Assembly: GCF_020966775.1 (NCBI RefSeq)
Contig: NZ_JAJKFV010000030.1
Location: 186,001 to 250,000 of the forward strand
DNA: 64,000 nt
Direction of reading: 5' to 3'
Origin: Rhodopirellula halodulae
Lineage (GTDB): Bacteria > Planctomycetota > Planctomycetia > Pirellulales > Pirellulaceae
Below, piece after piece: positions 17,462 to 26,345 of this stretch. The translations under genes were made by a program, and so were the position numbers. The notes under the pieces are model-generated. The model had not been told where the DNA came from. It did no database searches and saw only the letters and a list, made by a program, of their open reading frames with translations. How positions within the stretch are numbered: position 1 is the stretch's first letter; each line of letters begins with the position of its first letter.

Positions 17462-18856
17462 TCACTCCGCTGGCGTTTTCAGCTTGATCAAACCGGCTTC
17501 TTGGGCCTTTTTCAGCTCGGCCGCGACATCCACGTACTTTGGTTCCGGCAACTCCGGCCCTTCACGAACAACCTCCGCAGAGATGATCGCGTCTGGTGGA
17601 AGCTGAATTTTCTTCTCGTCCGACTTGGATGGGTCGCGACGACGCAGCAGGCTGATTCGATCCATGCCTTCGATCACACGGCCAAAGATCGTCTGCTGCT
17701 CTTTCGCCCCGGCGACAGGCAAGAAGAAAATCGCGAATTGGGAGCTGGCGGAATTCTCGATGAAACGTCCTTCTCCCATGGGGATTTTTGCCATGACAAG
17801 CGAACCCCGCAGTGCGCAGTGAGCGTTCTCGTTGTCGTGTTCGTCCATCAGAAATTGGCCGCTGTTGCCTCGTCCGTCGCCGTTGGGATCACCTGACAAG
17901 GCAAGCATGTTGGAGACGACTTGCGAGAAGTCCAGGCCGTCGTAGAAGCCTTGTTTGACCAACTTGATGAAGTGGGCGACCGTCGAGGGGGCCTCGCCGG
18001 GATAGAGCTCGATCAGCACGTCGCCGCGAGTCGTCTTGATCAACACCTGAGGCAACGCATCTCGGTCAATTTTTTCCATCCGCTCCTTTTCTTCGTTGAA
18101 CTGTTTTTCAAGCTCATCAATGAAGTGCTGGTTGGCCAAATCGACCTTTTCCAGCTCGTCGGATTCCAACGCGTCGTAAACCTTCCTCGAAGTTTCGAAG
18201 TTCCCGGTCGCCACGCCGGCACGCGCCGCCGTCAGAAACAAGTAGCGATAGTTTTGTCCGATGTCGATCAAACGAGCGGCGGCTTCGTAGGTCGGCAAAT
18301 CGTAGATGTCATGGTCGAAATTGTGCTGCACCATGGTGACCATGTAGCTCGCCGCCTCGGGACTGGGAAGCAATCGAAACACCTCGACTGCGTTCTTCAT
18401 TTGCTTTTGCATCACGTCCCAGACTTTGTGCTGCTGAGCACGGAACGCTTTGGACGCTTGGGGACTGCGGTCGATGTCGTTGTTGAACCGAATGTGGAGC
18501 TTTCGAAGTTCCAGCATTTCAGTGGTCAGCTCCTCGTGGGTCGCTTGGAACTTCTCGTAGGCAGCTTCGGCTTCTTTGCGAATCTCCTCGGGCATCTCTG
18601 CCTTCGTTTTTTCGATCATCGCTTGATCGTCCTTCACTCGGCCGCCGTCGACATCAGCCTTCGAGTTGGCTGCGGATGGCCCAGGCCCTTGTTCGCTGGG
18701 GGCGCCGACTCCAGGTGGTTGCGCCAAAACGGGCGAATTCAGGCCTGTCGCCAAGACCGCCCAACTCACGCCGCCGAGCAGCAACAAGGCTCGCAAAGGT
18801 GCGGTAAAGTGATACCGGCGGCGGATGGTCGTTTTCAATGTCGAAGGAACAAGCAT
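17462..18856 (-). CDS. exported cyclophilin-type peptidyl-prolyl cis-trans isomerase
   Basis: A 464-residue protein. The N-terminus has basic residues and a hydrophobic stretch (RALLLLGGVSWAVLATG) ending LAQPP, a signal peptide or membrane anchor. Residues about 70-245 are helical and charged with a possible TPR-like role. The cyclophilin domain begins at about 265 (VLIKTTRGDVLIELYPGEAPSTVAHFIKLV) and continues with GYDGLDF- and SQFAIFFLPV-type elements; the active-site region is divergent from E. coli PpiA. It probably helps fold exported proteins. ATG 18856 is chosen because it gives the signal sequence; the frame reaches an upstream start at 18916. It is divergent from ispF. Confidence 0.85.
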   Translation of the reverse strand: MLVPSTLKTTIRRRYHFTAPLRALLLLGGVSWAVLATGLNSPVLAQPPGVGAPSEQGPGPSAANSKADVDGGRVKDDQAMIEKTKAEMPEEIRKEAEAAYEKFQATHEELTTEMLELRKLHIRFNNDIDRSPQASKAFRAQQHKVWDVMQKQMKNAVEVFRLLPSPEAASYMVTMVQHNFDHDIYDLPTYEAAARLIDIGQNYRYLFLTAARAGVATGNFETSRKVYDALESDELEKVDLANQHFIDELEKQFNEEKERMEKIDRDALPQVLIKTTRGDVLIELYPGEAPSTVAHFIKLVKQGFYDGLDFSQVVSNMLALSGDPNGDGRGNSGQFLMDEHDNENAHCALRGSLVMAKIPMGEGRFIENSASSQFAIFFLPVAGAKEQQTIFGRVIEGMDRISLLRRRDPSKSDEKKIQLPPDAIISAEVVREGPELPEPKYVDVAAELKKAQEAGLIKLKTPAE

Positions 18857-19025
18857 GCGTGGGGCCAAGAAGACGATCGGCTGGAACGAGGGGCGAATGA
18901 GAACCGAGAAAAGCATTCTCGTCCGCCGGTACGCAACGAACCAGGGGATGGTTTGATCCGCATCTACCGGTAACCTGACGAGGCATCGATTCCACGCTGA
19001 TTTAACTCTTGCCTCCGCGACGCTG

Positions 19026-19523
19026 ATGACGACTGACCTCTTGGATTTTCGGATTGGATTGGGATACGATTCGCATCGTCTGGGCGATGGCGGACCGTTG
19101 CGGATCGGAGGGCACGACGTTCCCGGTGACTTTCATGCGATCGGACACAGTGACGCCGATGTCCTCCTGCATGCGGTCACGGACGCCTTGATGGGAGCGA
19201 TCGCGGGACCGGACATTGGCCGTTTGTTCCCCGACGATGCCGATGAAAATCGCGATCGGGATAGCAGCGACTTCGTTAAGGAAGCCGTCCGTCGGATCAC
19301 GGAGGCTGGCTACGCCATCAACAATCTGGACGCCGTGATTTTGGCACAGAAACCAAAGATGGCGCCGCACATCGACGTGATGCGAGGGAAGCTGGCGGAG
19401 CTACTGCAAACTCAAAGTGACCGAATTGGGCTGAAGGCCAAGACGGGGGAGGGTGTCGACGCCGTCGGCCGCAGCGAAGCCATCGCCGCCCGCGTTGTCG
19501 TGATACTGCGGCGACAATCGTGA
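19026..19523 (+). CDS. ispF: 2-C-methyl-D-erythritol 2,4-cyclodiphosphate synthase
   Basis: A 165-residue IspF that cyclises CDP-ME 2-phosphate in the MEP isoprenoid pathway. The zinc ligands are in GLGYDSHRL (Asp and His) and the HSDADVLLHAVTDALMGAIAGPDIGRLFP core. The C-terminal KAKTGEGVDAVGRSEAIAA segment binds the cytidine moiety. Length and motifs are those of a functional enzyme. It converges on fliD, with a perfect hairpin between the two stops. Confidence 0.96.
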   Translation: MTTDLLDFRIGLGYDSHRLGDGGPLRIGGHDVPGDFHAIGHSDADVLLHAVTDALMGAIAGPDIGRLFPDDADENRDRDSSDFVKEAVRRITEAGYAINNLDAVILAQKPKMAPHIDVMRGKLAELLQTQSDRIGLKAKTGEGVDAVGRSEAIAARVVVILRRQS

Positions 19524-19539
19524 GCTAAGAGGCGTTTGA

Positions 19540-19558
19540 TGCAGGCTGGCAGCCTGCA
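19540..19558. terminator. hairpin between convergent ispF and fliD
   Basis: TGCAGGCT/AGCCTGCA forms an 8-bp perfect stem with a GGC loop. No U-tract follows on either strand, so it is either a weak bidirectional terminator or a copy of a short palindromic repeat. Confidence 0.5.
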
Positions 19559-19573
19559 CTACGTTGCGACCGA

Positions 19574-21958
19574 TCATTCGGATGAGCCGACTGGGCCGAT
19601 GTACTCGATGCTGCTGATGGATGAGGTGTTCGCCTGAATCTTGGCGATTGCTTCTTCCATGTCGTAGTACTGCTTCAGCAATCGTTCGCGCTGAGCTTCC
19701 AATCGTGTGTTCATCGACTCGACACGATCGTCGTTGCGCTCGATGTGATTGGCAATCGTTTGCGTCTTGCGGATCAGCATCCCACCGTCGCTGCCCGCGT
19801 AGGTGTCCGCGAGGCGAGACAGTTGGCCGACCATGCCGACGTTTTCGCCCTCTTCATTTTCGTTGATGAAGAACTTCTCAACGGCTTCGGGGGTCTCCGT
19901 CAGAGCCGCGCGGAGTTTGGTCTTGTCGACTTGCAGTTCGCCGTTCTCATCCAAACGAACTCCGATTTGGCTGAAGGAACGAATCGTTTCGCCGCTGGAT
20001 CCGGCCAACGTTCCCGTCAGCAACCGCGAATATCCGTTTTGGATCCGCAGAGTTTCCGTGGAGCCAAACAGCAGTCCGACCTCGTTGGCTTCCGCGTCGA
20101 AGAACGTCACCTCTTCGATCTTGTCGATCAGCTTGTTGTATTGGTCCGCGAAACGTTCGACGGCGGAAATGATTGTGTCGGGATCATCATCCACCGTCAC
20201 CGTGATCGGGTCAGCGGACAACTCTTTTAATGTCAAATTCAGCCCGGTGACTTCGTCTTCAAACACGCCGTCCGTCGACGAAACAAAACGTTCCACTCCG
20301 CCATCGGTTGAAATCGAAATCACAGCGTCCTGAGCTTGCGAGGTGGTTCGGAAACTCAAGTCAACGCCGTCGAGGTTGACCGCGATTCGGCCGTCTTCGC
20401 CGCCTTGGGTGCTGCGGATCTGCAAACCGTAGGAACCATCGGAGTTGGTCACGATCGATGCGGAACCATAGCGTCCCGATTCATTGATCTTTTCGACGAT
20501 CGTTTCCAGCGTGTCCTCTTCCGTGATGTCGATCGAGACGCTTTCGCTGCCAACGAGGCTCTCGCCGGGATCGGCGGTTCCAGCCAACCCGAGACTCGCG
20601 GCCACGGTTCCGCTGCCGGTGTCTTCGATTTTGAGCGAGAGCGAACCGCCGGCGTTGTCTGTGACCACGATGCCGTCGCCGTTCTCGTTGATTGCCGCTT
20701 CGACGCCGATGTCAAAGGAGTTGATGCGGTCGATCAGATTGCCAACGGTTTCGAGTTCATCCACCGCCAAGTTGATCGCCGCCGTGCCACCGTTGCTGTC
20801 GCGAATGGTGAAACTTCCCGTGCCAATCCCTGCACCACCATTCAAATCCGAGAGCTTGGTGTCGGTGGTGACGGTTTGTAAATTCAGGTCGTCGCCGACC
20901 ACGATGTCGTCTGTCGTGGACGCGGCGATGCCGAGGTTGGCTGCGGTGTCATCGGAACTGCTGATTTCGAATGTGCCAGCGCCGCCGGATACGTCACGCA
21001 GACGCAAACCATTTCCCGCGTCGTTGATTTTCGCGATGACGTCCAAGCCGCTTTCATTGATCAGGTCAATGACTTCGTTCAGCGAAGCTGCGGATGACAC
21101 ATCGATGCTGGCGGTACTCCCGTCACCGGTTTGAATGTCGAGAGTGGTCAACGTTCCGATGCCGTTGCCTCCACCCAGGGTCGAAAGGCTGGCACCACGC
21201 AATGTGTCGACGCCGTCAGGCAGCGGAATGTCATGCCCTTCGACAGTACCGGCGGCAACATCGATGCCATGCAGTCCCAGGTCAGCCGCTGTTTCGGCGG
21301 TGCCCAGTTGTTCGACTTTCAGGTTGCTGGCCGACAATCCGGTTTGATCAATCAACTTGATCTTGCCGCCCGCCGTTGTCGCTTGGATCTCCACATCCGC
21401 GTCGTTGATGGCTTGCAGAACGTCGTCGATGGTTTGAGCTTGGGTCAAATCCACTTCCGCCGATGCACCACTGCGATCCGTCAAACGAATGACACCGCCT
21501 TCGACGCCCAGTCCGTTGTTCAGTTGTGACAGGCTGACTTTGGAATCAACAAAACCGCTCGGTTTCAGCGACAACGATCCCGATAGTCCCAAAGCTTCGT
21601 CGATGTCACTGAAGCTTTGTGCGGTCGTGACGCTGTGTGTGGCTGCGGTTCGCAAGGTGCGGATCAGATGCGATCCGTTGCTGACTTCGTCTTGCGTCGA
21701 AACCGACAATGCGGACTCGTTGCTGGACGATGCGTTCTTGCTGCTGAATAGCGAGGACGAACCGAGCGCATCGCCGGCCAACTGCACACCAATCACGGAT
21801 GCCGTCAGCGAAGCAATTTGTTGCTGCTGCCCTTGCAGTTCTTCGGTCTTGGCGAGAATGCGGTCTCGTGGCCGCCCATTGATCGCCATCAACTGGTCGA
21901 CGGTCCCGACGATGTCGGTTCCGGTGATCAATCCGATCGATGATTGCAAACGAGCCAT
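19574..21958 (-). CDS. fliD: flagellar hook-associated protein 2 (filament cap), enlarged
   Basis: A 794-residue FliD. The N-terminal domain (SIGLITGTDIVGTVDQLMAI) and the C-terminal coiled domain (about 570-794, with NKLIDKIEEVTF, LLTGTLAGSSGETIRSFSQIGV and the terminal KQYYDMEEAIAKIQ) are canonical. Between them are three tandem beta-rich repeats of about 90-95 residues (141-235, 258-347 and 368-461) resembling flagellin IN-like modules, with the recurring pattern GxGIG-x-DxxT-x-VxDLIxxIN-AxInxxGxGl. E. coli FliD is about 470 residues, so the insert enlarges the variable region exposed at the filament tip. No other flagellar gene is near, so it stands alone here. Confidence 0.92.
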   Translation of the reverse strand: MARLQSSIGLITGTDIVGTVDQLMAINGRPRDRILAKTEELQGQQQQIASLTASVIGVQLAGDALGSSSLFSSKNASSSNESALSVSTQDEVSNGSHLIRTLRTAATHSVTTAQSFSDIDEALGLSGSLSLKPSGFVDSKVSLSQLNNGLGVEGGVIRLTDRSGASAEVDLTQAQTIDDVLQAINDADVEIQATTAGGKIKLIDQTGLSASNLKVEQLGTAETAADLGLHGIDVAAGTVEGHDIPLPDGVDTLRGASLSTLGGGNGIGTLTTLDIQTGDGSTASIDVSSAASLNEVIDLINESGLDVIAKINDAGNGLRLRDVSGGAGTFEISSSDDTAANLGIAASTTDDIVVGDDLNLQTVTTDTKLSDLNGGAGIGTGSFTIRDSNGGTAAINLAVDELETVGNLIDRINSFDIGVEAAINENGDGIVVTDNAGGSLSLKIEDTGSGTVAASLGLAGTADPGESLVGSESVSIDITEEDTLETIVEKINESGRYGSASIVTNSDGSYGLQIRSTQGGEDGRIAVNLDGVDLSFRTTSQAQDAVISISTDGGVERFVSSTDGVFEDEVTGLNLTLKELSADPITVTVDDDPDTIISAVERFADQYNKLIDKIEEVTFFDAEANEVGLLFGSTETLRIQNGYSRLLTGTLAGSSGETIRSFSQIGVRLDENGELQVDKTKLRAALTETPEAVEKFFINENEEGENVGMVGQLSRLADTYAGSDGGMLIRKTQTIANHIERNDDRVESMNTRLEAQRERLLKQYYDMEEAIAKIQANTSSISSIEYIGPVGSSE

Positions 21959-22400
21959 GACGATGCACTGCGATGAAAAGCGGGAAAAGGAGTTTCAAGC
22001 CACTCCGTTTCCCTTTCATCGGCAAAGTTCGGTTGTTCGGTCCAACTTCTGCCGGAGTTGATACACCCAGCGGGCGCGCATCCCGGGAATTTCGGATTGT
22101 GACAGTGAAATCTAGGTCTCGATCCGGACCATCCACCGCATCGAAGTGAACAACCGTCCGGTAAAGTGGAGAAACCGGGTTCCGATTGACGGTTGTTCGG
22201 GTTGCATCTGTTGGGAACCCGATGACCGCTGATGCAGGTCCGTGCTTTGCCGCCCATGCAAGCGGTCTCCAGTCGAGAGTCTCACTTCGGTTGGTCTACG
22301 AAAAACGGGACGATGTCTCCGCCAAACCAGCTCCCGGACGAGATGATTCGGAGGGAACACCGTCCCGAATGTGTTGTTGGGTTGATCCGTTGTGCTCGGA
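21959..22400. other. intergenic region upstream of fliD
   Basis: About 440 bases between the fliD start and the next minus-strand stop. A 9-base inverted repeat (GAACAACCG at about 22147 and CGGTTGTTC at about 22189) and a further copy of CGGTTGTTC near 22030 may be regulatory. A GCCGATGA element at about 22015 resembles a sigma-28 -10 box, but no matching -35 TAAA is found, so I do not call a flagellar promoter. Confidence 0.35.
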
Positions 22401-22781
22401 TCACCAAGGGCCGCGAACGTAGTACACGCCGAACTGATCGGTGTGGCTGGGCCAATTTGGCGTCGGTGCGAACTGACCAGGAGCCGCTGCACCCGGCATG
22501 GTGGCGCTGCGACCAAACTGGTGATAAATCGGATGGTTCAGGTTCTGGCTGACGCCCCACGAATACGTTTGACGCATGTGAGCGGTGGGTGGAACCACCA
22601 ATGCAGTCGGCTGACCGTAGGGAGCGTAGTAGTAATTGCCGTGCCACGGACGCGTTTGGGCAAAGTTGTGATTCCAAACTTGAGTGACCGCGTAGGGGTC
22701 GCCTGCTTGGGCTTCTTCGGTGTTGCCGGCCAAACCGCTGAATGCGGCCAGGGCGGCGAGGCATAGGACGATGCGTTTCAT
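22401..22781 (-). CDS. small Tyr/Trp-rich secreted protein
   Basis: A 126-residue protein with a clear signal peptide (MKRIVLCLAALAAFSGLAG, then EEAQA). The mature part is rich in Tyr, Pro, Trp and His (NYYYAPYGQPTALVVPP, GVSQNLNHPIYHQFG) with no catalytic motif. Its content resembles the product of the next gene upstream, so they may be functionally related. It is likely to be exported and surface- or matrix-associated, but the role is unknown. Confidence 0.85.
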   Translation of the reverse strand: MKRIVLCLAALAAFSGLAGNTEEAQAGDPYAVTQVWNHNFAQTRPWHGNYYYAPYGQPTALVVPPTAHMRQTYSWGVSQNLNHPIYHQFGRSATMPGAAAPGQFAPTPNWPSHTDQFGVYYVRGPW

Positions 22782-22906
22782 GGCACGTGAATCCTCAAGT
22801 ACGGTGGTTCAGCGGAATGCCTTCCGCGAATCATCCGCGGTCGGGGGGAGTTTGGCTTCGGGTTGCCGGACGCTCGGCCGGACGTTTCCATGCGGCCGAT
22901 GTTCGA

Positions 22907-23446
22907 CTAGCGAGGCAACCGCAGCGTGTTCCAGTAGAAGTTGCTGGCGGCTTGGCGAACGGGCGGGCTGTAGTAGATCGCTCGTGTGCGATTCATGCCG
23001 CGGCCGTTGTCATAGTAATTGTGGTACCGATCTTTGTGCCAATACAGCATTTCGTGGGGATAGAAAGGCTGATAGGTGTAATACGTGTGTCCCACATTCG
23101 GTGGAACCGGCACAGGCGCCACATACATCTGTGCGTTGGCCGAGTTCGCGGCACCCTGGGTGTAGTAGTTGAAGAACAGATCGGGCTGGCCGTACTCACG
23201 TCCTTGAACTTCGCCGGTGCCTCCGCAGTCGCCCGATGCACATCCGCCGGATACCGATCCGGAGTCGCTGGTGCTCACGACCGTGTCGCTGACGACCTGC
23301 GAGCTGACGATGTGTTCGCCTTGAGCCATCGCGGCGGGGGCGAGAGCGATCACGCCGGCAAAAGCGGCCAATGGCATGCTGCGGCGGGTGATTTGCGTGG
23401 CAAAGATGCGGGCCGTCGCCACGGCTGCTTTCCAATTTCGCTTCAT
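22907..23446 (-). CDS. secreted Tyr/Pro-rich protein
   Basis: A 179-residue protein starting at ATG 23446, preceded by an excellent ribosome-binding site (AGGAGG). The frame can be extended to 23602 but lacks a signal there. The N-terminus has a twin-Arg-like or Sec signal (ATQITRRSMPLAAFAGVIALAPAAMAQ). The mature protein has a Cys-Gly-rich spacer (GGCASGDCGGTG) and then Tyr-rich sequence (YYTYQPFYPHEMLYWHKDRYHNYYDNGRG). No function can be read. It precedes the smaller Tyr-rich gene, so the two may be co-transcribed. Confidence 0.85.
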   Translation of the reverse strand: MKRNWKAAVATARIFATQITRRSMPLAAFAGVIALAPAAMAQGEHIVSSQVVSDTVVSTSDSGSVSGGCASGDCGGTGEVQGREYGQPDLFFNYYTQGAANSANAQMYVAPVPVPPNVGHTYYTYQPFYPHEMLYWHKDRYHNYYDNGRGMNRTRAIYYSPPVRQAASNFYWNTLRLPR

Positions 23447-23763
23447 TTCGCGTTCCTCCTTGAACGACGACGGACCAGTTGTCTGGATTTTGGTTTCGAC
23501 GCGAATCAAACGGAAAAACAGCCGATACTGTTGCGGCGTGATGATCGTGACAGCCGCGAAGCTTCGCCCAGCAGGCACCTTCGCCGGCAATCGGACCAGC
23601 AACCGCAGGCCGAATCCACGACCGAATCAGGGCAAACGCGAAAATCCTCGGTTTCACTAACAACCCCGTGGTCGCTATAACCCCCAAACTCGCAAGTCAC
23701 CTTCGCGATCCCACATCCGTCTCTGACACACGAAATTCCCCGACGAATACAGGTTGATTCCGC

Positions 23764-26262
23764 GTGGCGAAACGTCGCAAACCCTCCGATTCCAATTCCT
23801 CCGGCTCCAATTCACGCAAGAACTCGCGGGGAAAGAAAGGCAAGACCGATCCGTTCGATGAAGCGAAGTTGGCGGAGATCGAGAACATTCCGCTGCGGCT
23901 GGCGGCACAAGATCGCTATCTGAATTACTCGTTGTCGGTGATCACCAGCCGAGCGTTGCCCGACGTGCGTGACGGGCTGAAACCCGTCCAGCGACGCATT
24001 CTCTATACGATGTCGCAACAGCGGCTGGACGCGACCGCGAAGCACCGCAAATGTGCCAAGGTCGTCGGCGATGTGATGGGTAACTATCACCCGCACGGTG
24101 ACAGTTCCATCTACGAAGCCTTGGTTCGGATGAGCCAAGCGTTCTCGTTGCGGATGCCAATGATCGACGGCAGCGGCAACTTCGGCAGCATCGACGGCGA
24201 TAACGCCGCGGCCATGCGATACACCGAATGCCGCATGACGCCCATCGCGTCCGAAGTGCTGGCGGATTTGGCCAGCCGCACGGTCGCGTTCAAACCGAAC
24301 TACGACGGGACGCGAGAAGAACCAGTCGTGCTGCCATCGCGAGTTCCTGGTTTGCTGGTCAATGGTGCCACGGGTATCGCGGTTGGGATGGCCACCAACA
24401 TTCCGCCACACAACTTGAAAGAAGTTTGCAATGCGCTACTGAAGTTGTTGGGCAATCCAGAGATCAAGGATTACCAACTGGTTGCTGGCGACGCGATTCA
24501 AGGCCCCGACTTTCCAACCGGCGGGCATATCACCAACACCAAAGAAGAACTGCGCGAGATCTACGCGACGGGAACGGGTACGATCAAGCTGCGAGGCGTG
24601 GCCGAGGTCGCCGAAAAGTCTCGCACCGGCGACACCCTGCGAATCACCGAGATTCCTTTCGGTGTCAACAAAGCTGCGATGGTCGAACGCATCGCGGAAT
24701 TGGTCTACAGCAGCAAACTGCCGCTCGTCCAAGAAGTTCGCGATTTGTCCACGGAGGACATCCGGGTCGACTTGCTGTTGAAGAAGAATGCCGACCCGGA
24801 CAAAGTGTTGGCGTTTCTCTATAAACACACGCCGCTGCAAACCAATTTCAACGTCAACTTGACCTGTTTGACGCCGACCGAAAATCCCGAAGTCGGCGCG
24901 CCCAAACGGTTGAGTTTGAAAGAGATCCTGTGGTACTTCTTGCACTTCCGTTTGGACGTGTTGACCGCGCGGCTGACGAACGAACTGCGAGCCCTCGAAA
25001 AACGGATTCATATCCTCGAAGGCTTCGCGTTGATTTTCGACGCTTTGGATGAAATCATCAAAATCATCCGCAGCAGCGAAGGCAAAGCCGACGCGGCCGA
25101 GAAGATCATGAAACGTTTTCCGGTCAAAGAGAATCCACCGAAGTCACGTCGCAAGGTGCAAGCTTCGAACGGATTGGACGCGGAGCAAACTGATGCGATT
25201 CTGGAGCTGAAGCTGTATCGCTTGGCGCGTTTGGAAATCAACGTGGTTCTCGATGAACTGAAGAACAAACGCAAACGAGTCGACGAGATCAACAAGTTGC
25301 TGGCCGACGACCGAGACGATTACACGTCCTCGGGACGTTGGGCGATCATCAAGGATGAACTGCAATCTCTGGTCACTGAATACGGCAACACTCCGGCTGG
25401 CCGCCGCCGAAGCACGATCGTGGTTCCAACCGAAGAAGTCGAGTACACCGAAGAAGACTTCATCGTGGCGGAAGATTGCCACGTCATGGTCACGGTCGAT
25501 GGTTGGGTCAAACGCCAAAAGCAAATTGCGGATCCATCCAAGAGTCGTCTTCGTCAGGGCGATGAAGTGCTGGCGTGCGTCGCCGGAAGCACTCGCACGA
25601 CCATCGCGTTCTTCAGCAGCTTGGGTGTTTGCTACACGGCCCGCATGGTCGACATTCCCGCCTCGACCGGATTTGGCGAACCGATTCAAAAACTCTTCAA
25701 ATTCAAAGATGGCGAACGCATCATTGCGGCGATGTCGATGGACTCACGCGTGATCGGTGACATCAGCGAAGACCCCAAGGGGCAATACTATCCCGCCGTC
25801 CATGGACTGGCCGCCAGCAGTGATGGCTACGCGTTGCGATTCGGATTGCAACCCTTTGCAGAACCATCGACTCGTGCCGGCCGTAAATTTGCTCGTGTAA
25901 AACCCGGTGCCAGCATCATCGACGTGGCACCGATCACAGGTACCGAAACGATCTTGGCTGTCTCCGCCGATGCTCGTGCCATGGTGTGCGCCGTGGACGA
26001 TGTCAACTATTTGTCGGGGGCGGGCAAAGGCGTTCTGCTATTGAAGCTGGCCGCGGGCGACAAACTGCTTGGTTTCAAACCTTCCACGGGCGACCGAGAC
26101 TTGTTGAACGTGGTGACCAATCGCGGTGCCAAGAAAACCGTCTCGACCGCGAAGTACCGGACGACGTCCCGTGGTGGTCGCGGTATTGAACTGCAAAAGA
26201 ACGGCAAGATTGCCGAAATCGTTCGTGATCCCATCGAACCGCCGCCGGTCTTTGAAGACTGA
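23764..26262 (+). CDS. parC: type IIA topoisomerase A subunit, topoisomerase IV-like
   Basis: An 832-residue GyrA/ParC-family protein. Motifs include the DNA-gate region [35 protein letters not shown], and the catalytic tyrosine at Y153 in [11 protein letters not shown], which attacks DNA. The canonical GyrA box (QRRGGKG) is missing at the start of the C-terminal domain (about residues 580-600); only a related RGGRG is seen near the end (about 807). This favours decatenating ParC over gyrase. The start is GTG at 23764 in front of a Lys/Ser-rich tail. The adjacent parE, 83 bases downstream, gives the partner subunit. Confidence 0.85.
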   Translation: MAKRRKPSDSNSSGSNSRKNSRGKKGKTDPFDEAKLAEIENIPLRLAAQDRYLNYSLSVITSRALPDVRDGLKPVQRRILYTMSQQRLDATAKHRKCAKVVGDVMGNYHPHGDSSIYEALVRMSQAFSLRMPMIDGSGNFGSIDGDNAAAMRYTECRMTPIASEVLADLASRTVAFKPNYDGTREEPVVLPSRVPGLLVNGATGIAVGMATNIPPHNLKEVCNALLKLLGNPEIKDYQLVAGDAIQGPDFPTGGHITNTKEELREIYATGTGTIKLRGVAEVAEKSRTGDTLRITEIPFGVNKAAMVERIAELVYSSKLPLVQEVRDLSTEDIRVDLLLKKNADPDKVLAFLYKHTPLQTNFNVNLTCLTPTENPEVGAPKRLSLKEILWYFLHFRLDVLTARLTNELRALEKRIHILEGFALIFDALDEIIKIIRSSEGKADAAEKIMKRFPVKENPPKSRRKVQASNGLDAEQTDAILELKLYRLARLEINVVLDELKNKRKRVDEINKLLADDRDDYTSSGRWAIIKDELQSLVTEYGNTPAGRRRSTIVVPTEEVEYTEEDFIVAEDCHVMVTVDGWVKRQKQIADPSKSRLRQGDEVLACVAGSTRTTIAFFSSLGVCYTARMVDIPASTGFGEPIQKLFKFKDGERIIAAMSMDSRVIGDISEDPKGQYYPAVHGLAASSDGYALRFGLQPFAEPSTRAGRKFARVKPGASIIDVAPITGTETILAVSADARAMVCAVDDVNYLSGAGKGVLLLKLAAGDKLLGFKPSTGDRDLLNVVTNRGAKKTVSTAKYRTTSRGGRGIELQKNGKIAEIVRDPIEPPPVFED

Positions 26263-26345
26263 TCCAGCAAGTTCATCGAGCGAACTCATTCGGGTTCGCA
26301 ACCAAGTCTCTTCTCATCCCATCGATCCACAACGCACCATCGTCC

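Noticed and set aside
22005-22060. Sigma-28 flagellar promoter for fliD
   Set aside because: A GCCGATGA box is present, but no TAAA -35 element at the right spacing.
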